From the NCBI GenBank assembly GCA_031282705.1, contig JAITDF010000450.1, forward strand, positions 1 to 14,539: a DNA stretch of 14,539 nt, written 5' to 3'. Positions 12,701 through 14,539 of this stretch are shown here, in pieces. Position numbers and translations under genes: made by a program. Source of the stretch: Opitutaceae bacterium (GTDB lineage: Bacteria > Verrucomicrobiota > Verrucomicrobiia > Opitutales > Opitutaceae). Positions within the stretch are counted from its first letter, which is position 1. Every line of letters starts with the position of its first letter. Under the pieces are notes generated by a model. The model saw only the letters and a list, made by a program, of their open reading frames with translations. It ran no database searches and had not been told where the DNA came from.

Positions 12701-14539
12701 CGCGACGGCGAGCGTGCCTTCATCGACGGCGATGGCGCCGGTGAAAGTGCTGGCGGCGCCGGCGAGCGCGAGCGTGCCGGCGCCGGTTTTGGCGAGGGTG
12801 CCGGCGCCGCTGATGACGCCGGCGAGCGTGCCGCTGTGCGCGGCGGTGTCGAGGACGAGGGTGCCGGCGGCGTCGGCGAGGGCGACGGGGTTTGCGATGG
12901 CGAGGCCGTCGGCGGCGAGGGCAAGGGTCGCCGAGTGGAAACCCGGCGCTCCCAGGACGAGCGTGCCGGCGCCGAGGGCGTTGTCGTGGGCGAGGGCGAG
13001 GGCGCCGGCGGCGAGCGTGGTGTCGCCGGCGTGGGTGTTGGCGGCGGCGAGGGCGAGCGTGCCGGCGCCGGTTTTTATAATGCCGCCGGCGCCGGCGAGG
13101 GTGCCGGAGAGCGTCGCGGCGTGGGTTTGCGTGTCGATGGTCAGGGTGTGCGCGCCGAGGCTTATATTATTTTCCAGCACGAGCGCGGGGGCGGCGAACT
13201 GGAGCGCGGCGGCGCCGCCGAGGGTGATGCGCGCGGCGCCGGCGGCGCCGGCGGCGGCGAGTGCGAGCGTGCCGGAGTTCAGGTCGATGCCGCCCTTGAA
13301 GTCGCTGGCGCCGGTGCCGGCGAGGGTGAGTTTGCCGGCGCCGTTTTTGACGAGTCTGCCGGTGGCGGCGAAGGGTTCGGCGCCGATCTTGGCGGCGGCG
13401 TCCGCGATGATGGCGGCGCCGGCGAGGGTGTAATCGGCGGCGCCGTCCACCTCGATGGCGGAGACGGTGACGGTGGCGCCGGCGATGGTGATGACGCGGG
13501 CGGCGGGCGGCGAGTCGGTGTCGTTGAAGACGACTTTGTCGCCCTCGGCAAAGGTGGTGACGGCGTTGCTGCCGCGCCAGTTCTGGCTGGCGTCGTCCCA
13601 AGTGGTGGCGGCGGCGCCGGCGCCCGTCCAGGTGAGTTCGCGCGAGTCGTCGGAGGAGCCGGTGACGAGGAGGTTGTTGCCCGAGGCCGAGAGGCGCATG
13701 AGCTGGCGCGCGCCGGACTGCGGGCGGCCGGCGATGGTGACGGCGAGCGCGGCGAGGTCGGCGGCGCCGGCGGCGCCGCCGTTTATGGTGGCGAGGGTGC
13801 CGGCGCCGGCGAAGAAGCGGCTCACGTCTATTGTGTTTGTGTTGCCGCCGGAGAGGGCGGCGAGGCTGGCGACGGTGAGCCGGTCGGCGGCACCGGTGCC
13901 GCTTTGCTCGAAAATGTCAAAGCGGAGCGTGGCGCCGGCGAGCGCGAGATTTTCAATATAAAGTTCCTGGGCGAGCGCGGGGTCGGAGGAGGCGGAGCGG
14001 TCGTCGCCGATTTGTATAATCGAGCCGGCCTGCGCGGTGACGGCGCCGGTGAACGCGCCGGCGCCGCCGAGGAGCGCGCCGCCGGCGGCGGTGACGGCGC
14101 CGCCGAGTTTCGCGGCGGGGCCGCCGAGGAGGAGCGAGCCTGCGTTTATATTAAAATTTGCGGTGTAGGCGCTGCTGTCGGCGCGGAGCACGAGCGCGCC
14201 GTCGCCGTTTTTGTTTATAATGGAAGCGGCGGCGGAGCTGGCGAACGTGTCGCGCGCGGCGTCGCCGGCGCCGGTGCCGCCGACGGCGAGCACGGCGCCG
14301 GCGCCGATGTCGAAGGTGGCGCGGGCGCCGGCGCCGATTTGGTAGAGGAAGCCGCCGAGGGCGGCGGTCGGGGCGGCGTTGCCGGTGTAGGAAACAACGC
14401 CGGCGCCGGCGCCGATGTTTATGATGAGCGAGCCGGAATTGGCGATCGCGCCGCCGGTGCCGGAGGCGGTGTTGCCGGTGAAGACGGGGTTGTCGAGCGC
14501 GAGGAACGAGGATGCGCTGGAATTGTATATCGCGCCGCC
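9713..14539 (-). CDS. Giant autotransporter, C-terminal 1608 residues (N-terminus outside window)
   Basis: The frame is open to the right edge; the GTG at 14293 is internal, since 82 further codons upstream keep the same repeat pattern. Visible residues 1-66 show Pmp-type motifs: GGAIYN 1-6, FTGN 20-23, GGAI 29-32, YTGN 51-54 and GGFLY 62-66. A Trp module like that of the neighbour follows at about 302-322 (LTWTG...TTWDDASQNW). At least six passenger-associated repeats start near 393, 483, 579, 885, 979 and 1073. The pore-spanning helix lies at about 1299-1325 (GKDTAAAFDAMTAS). The beta-barrel spans about 1339-1608 and ends IARLAW. The protein should be displayed on the cell surface as a long beta-helix. 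It is extremely Ala/Gly rich, coded by runs of GCC/GGC. Two 136-bp segments are near duplicates. Barrel and helix are clearly homologous to those of the next gene, so the pair arose by tandem duplication. The ligand is unknown. Confidence 0.9.
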   Translation of the reverse strand, partial: GGAIYNSSASSFLALDNPVFTGNTASGTGGAIANSGSLIINIGAGAGVVSYTGNAAPTAALGGFLYQIGAGARATFDIGAGAVLAVGGTGAGDAARDTFASSAAASIINKNGDGALVLRADSSAYTANFNINAGSLLLGGPAAKLGGAVTAAGGALLGGAGAFTGAVTAQAGSIIQIGDDRSASSDPALAQELYIENLALAGATLRFDIFEQSGTGAADRLTVASLAALSGGNTNTIDVSRFFAGAGTLATINGGAAGAADLAALAVTIAGRPQSGARQLMRLSASGNNLLVTGSSDDSRELTWTGAGAAATTWDDASQNWRGSNAVTTFAEGDKVVFNDTDSPPAARVITIAGATVTVSAIEVDGAADYTLAGAAIIADAAAKIGAEPFAATGRLVKNGAGKLTLAGTGASDFKGGIDLNSGTLALAAAGAAGAARITLGGAAALQFAAPALVLENNISLGAHTLTIDTQTHAATLSGTLAGAGGIIKTGAGTLALAAANTHAGDTTLAAGALALAHDNALGAGTLVLGAPGFHSATLALAADGLAIANPVALADAAGTLVLDTAAHSGTLAGVISGAGTLAKTGAGTLALAGAASTFTGAIAVDEGTLAVATPAALGSTAPGAAGAITVAAAGTLDLVAAAPAPFALTRALAGAGAVNVTLAAAADAFSFAGNTGAAGAFTGTLRMNRGTLALDENAAAALSAAGATLVLNPAAVAQKSGAAFAIGTLVLAGGRLNIDTADGVTDGRLLTVATLDLGAAVTSIGVDAAQYSENQYNPAVPPALNLLDQDGAAAVRLVAAGAVTGSGDITLTGLDGAALSAATAPVVQGAGTVATASYGYAAARRADGIYLGHGLSQIDIHAGRTLVLDNTRAADSTLSALLTGAGSVEINAAGAIVFERQNTHAGATVVSTGTLQLAAAAAIAASASVEVKTGAALDLGGHDQTVQNLAGAGAILLGSATLTAQNTAATTFAGALSGAGRLVKTGAGALTLTGSSAHTGGVELAAGTLAIAHDNALGAGTLALGAPGFPPATLVLATDNLTLANPVTLAASATLTLDTGANAATLAGPISGAGALAIDGAGAVALAGANTFAGGLRVNTARVVAAGRAAAIGAGPVAIAAGSTLEFRDIAAGTVNNTLAGGAVELVNSTLTFGGANTLQRLAINQNAALTAAAAGALGGATADVAVNNGGTLAIAAAGASAKNLTVAPGGRLVFNAVATDRPMLDLAGALTLQAGSTLALGAPLATGRHTLARAAAGITDAGAVFDPGDTGLDLSAFVIDADGSLTVGAVNQAAKRGKDTAAAFDAMTASITAVHARLGESFLNAAAARRAAGPANNFWLKGIGTFGDRAAAAGRVGYKDETRGALAGFDYAVSEKLLLGAYAGFLRVKITTDNQAAAEAGLPHGGAYAVARLGPVYIAGDITLGTFDADTSRFEQTGRATGEYNAYAAAGGLEIGTVLAAWKNAVLRPAAAVRCMSLDYHEQSETGPGAILVDAFKTERWEGLASVQLSQNFATPWKKLPGALDLLLGWRAALKDEEDHLTAAFAGSPEDTFTLIGERYDRGAFLAGLGVHLALTRHSQFSLGYDYETGGGYTRHSVNAIARLAW
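11392..11527 (-). repeat. Intragenic direct repeat, copy A (136 bp)
   Basis: This copy matches 12880-13015 without gaps; I count about 122 identical positions of 136 by hand. It codes for the segment around AHDNALGAGTLALGAPGF in the giant autotransporter. The copies are 1488 bp apart, exactly 496 codons, so recombination between them would keep the frame. Confidence 0.85.
12880..13015 (-). repeat. Intragenic direct repeat, copy B (136 bp)
   Basis: Partner of 11392-11527. It codes for the segment around AHDNALGAGTLVLGAPGF. The conserved core around the GAPGF codons is identical over longer stretches than the flanks, whereas most other passenger repeats in this gene match only at protein-pattern level. 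Confidence 0.85.

Noticed and set aside
9695..13433. Several long plus-strand frames opposite the giant autotransporter
   Set aside because: Runs of GCC/GGC codons leave antisense frames without stops. The translations are Ala/Gly/Pro/Arg filler.
14291..14293. GTG at 14293 as start of the giant autotransporter
   Set aside because: The frame stays open to the window edge with matching Pmp motifs, and no signal peptide follows the GTG.

Overview
The window is GC-rich bacterial DNA in which every supported gene reads on the minus strand. The protein types suggest a Verrucomicrobiota bacterium close to Opitutaceae. The clues are a TonB-dependent receptor with the 'LSAFEV' pre-plug motif, very large autotransporters built of passenger-associated repeats, chlamydial Pmp-like repeats (Chlamydiae belong to the same PVC group), and no Shine-Dalgarno sequence in front of any start. 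This placement is inference; there is no rRNA or marker gene here.

In the direction of transcription (high to low coordinates): (1) the C-terminal 1608 residues of a giant autotransporter whose N-terminus lies beyond base 14539; (2) a 567-bp gene-free stretch filled by five different imperfect hairpins joined by a recurring AT-rich linker; (3) a complete paralogous autotransporter of 1287 residues; (4) a TonB-dependent outer-membrane receptor, 58 bp downstream; (5) a 150-bp spacer with a strong inverted repeat; (6) an exported Asp-box beta-propeller protein of the sialidase superfamily; (7) a D-2-hydroxyacid dehydrogenase, 9 bp downstream; (8) the first 49 residues of an enolase-superfamily (mandelate racemase/muconate lactonizing type) protein that runs off the left edge.

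Genes 3 to 8 are co-oriented and could be one transcription unit, though the 150-bp spacer may divide it. Read together they suggest, by inference only, use of an acidic carbohydrate: a surface passenger protein, an outer-membrane importer, an exported propeller enzyme that attacks the glycan, and two cytoplasmic enzymes of the kind that dehydrate sugar acids and reduce or oxidise 2-oxo/2-hydroxy acids. The substrate cannot be read from the sequence.

The most unusual element is the hairpin array at 9165-9692. The five hairpins do not share sequence, but all are built the same way: each arm is three or four tandem copies of a 9-10 bp unit. The linkers between them are nearly the same sequence, and the start of the downstream autotransporter sits at the edge of one linker copy. 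The two autotransporters are also notable for combining Pmp-type motifs (FxxN, GGA[I/V]), passenger-associated repeats and a classical beta-barrel.
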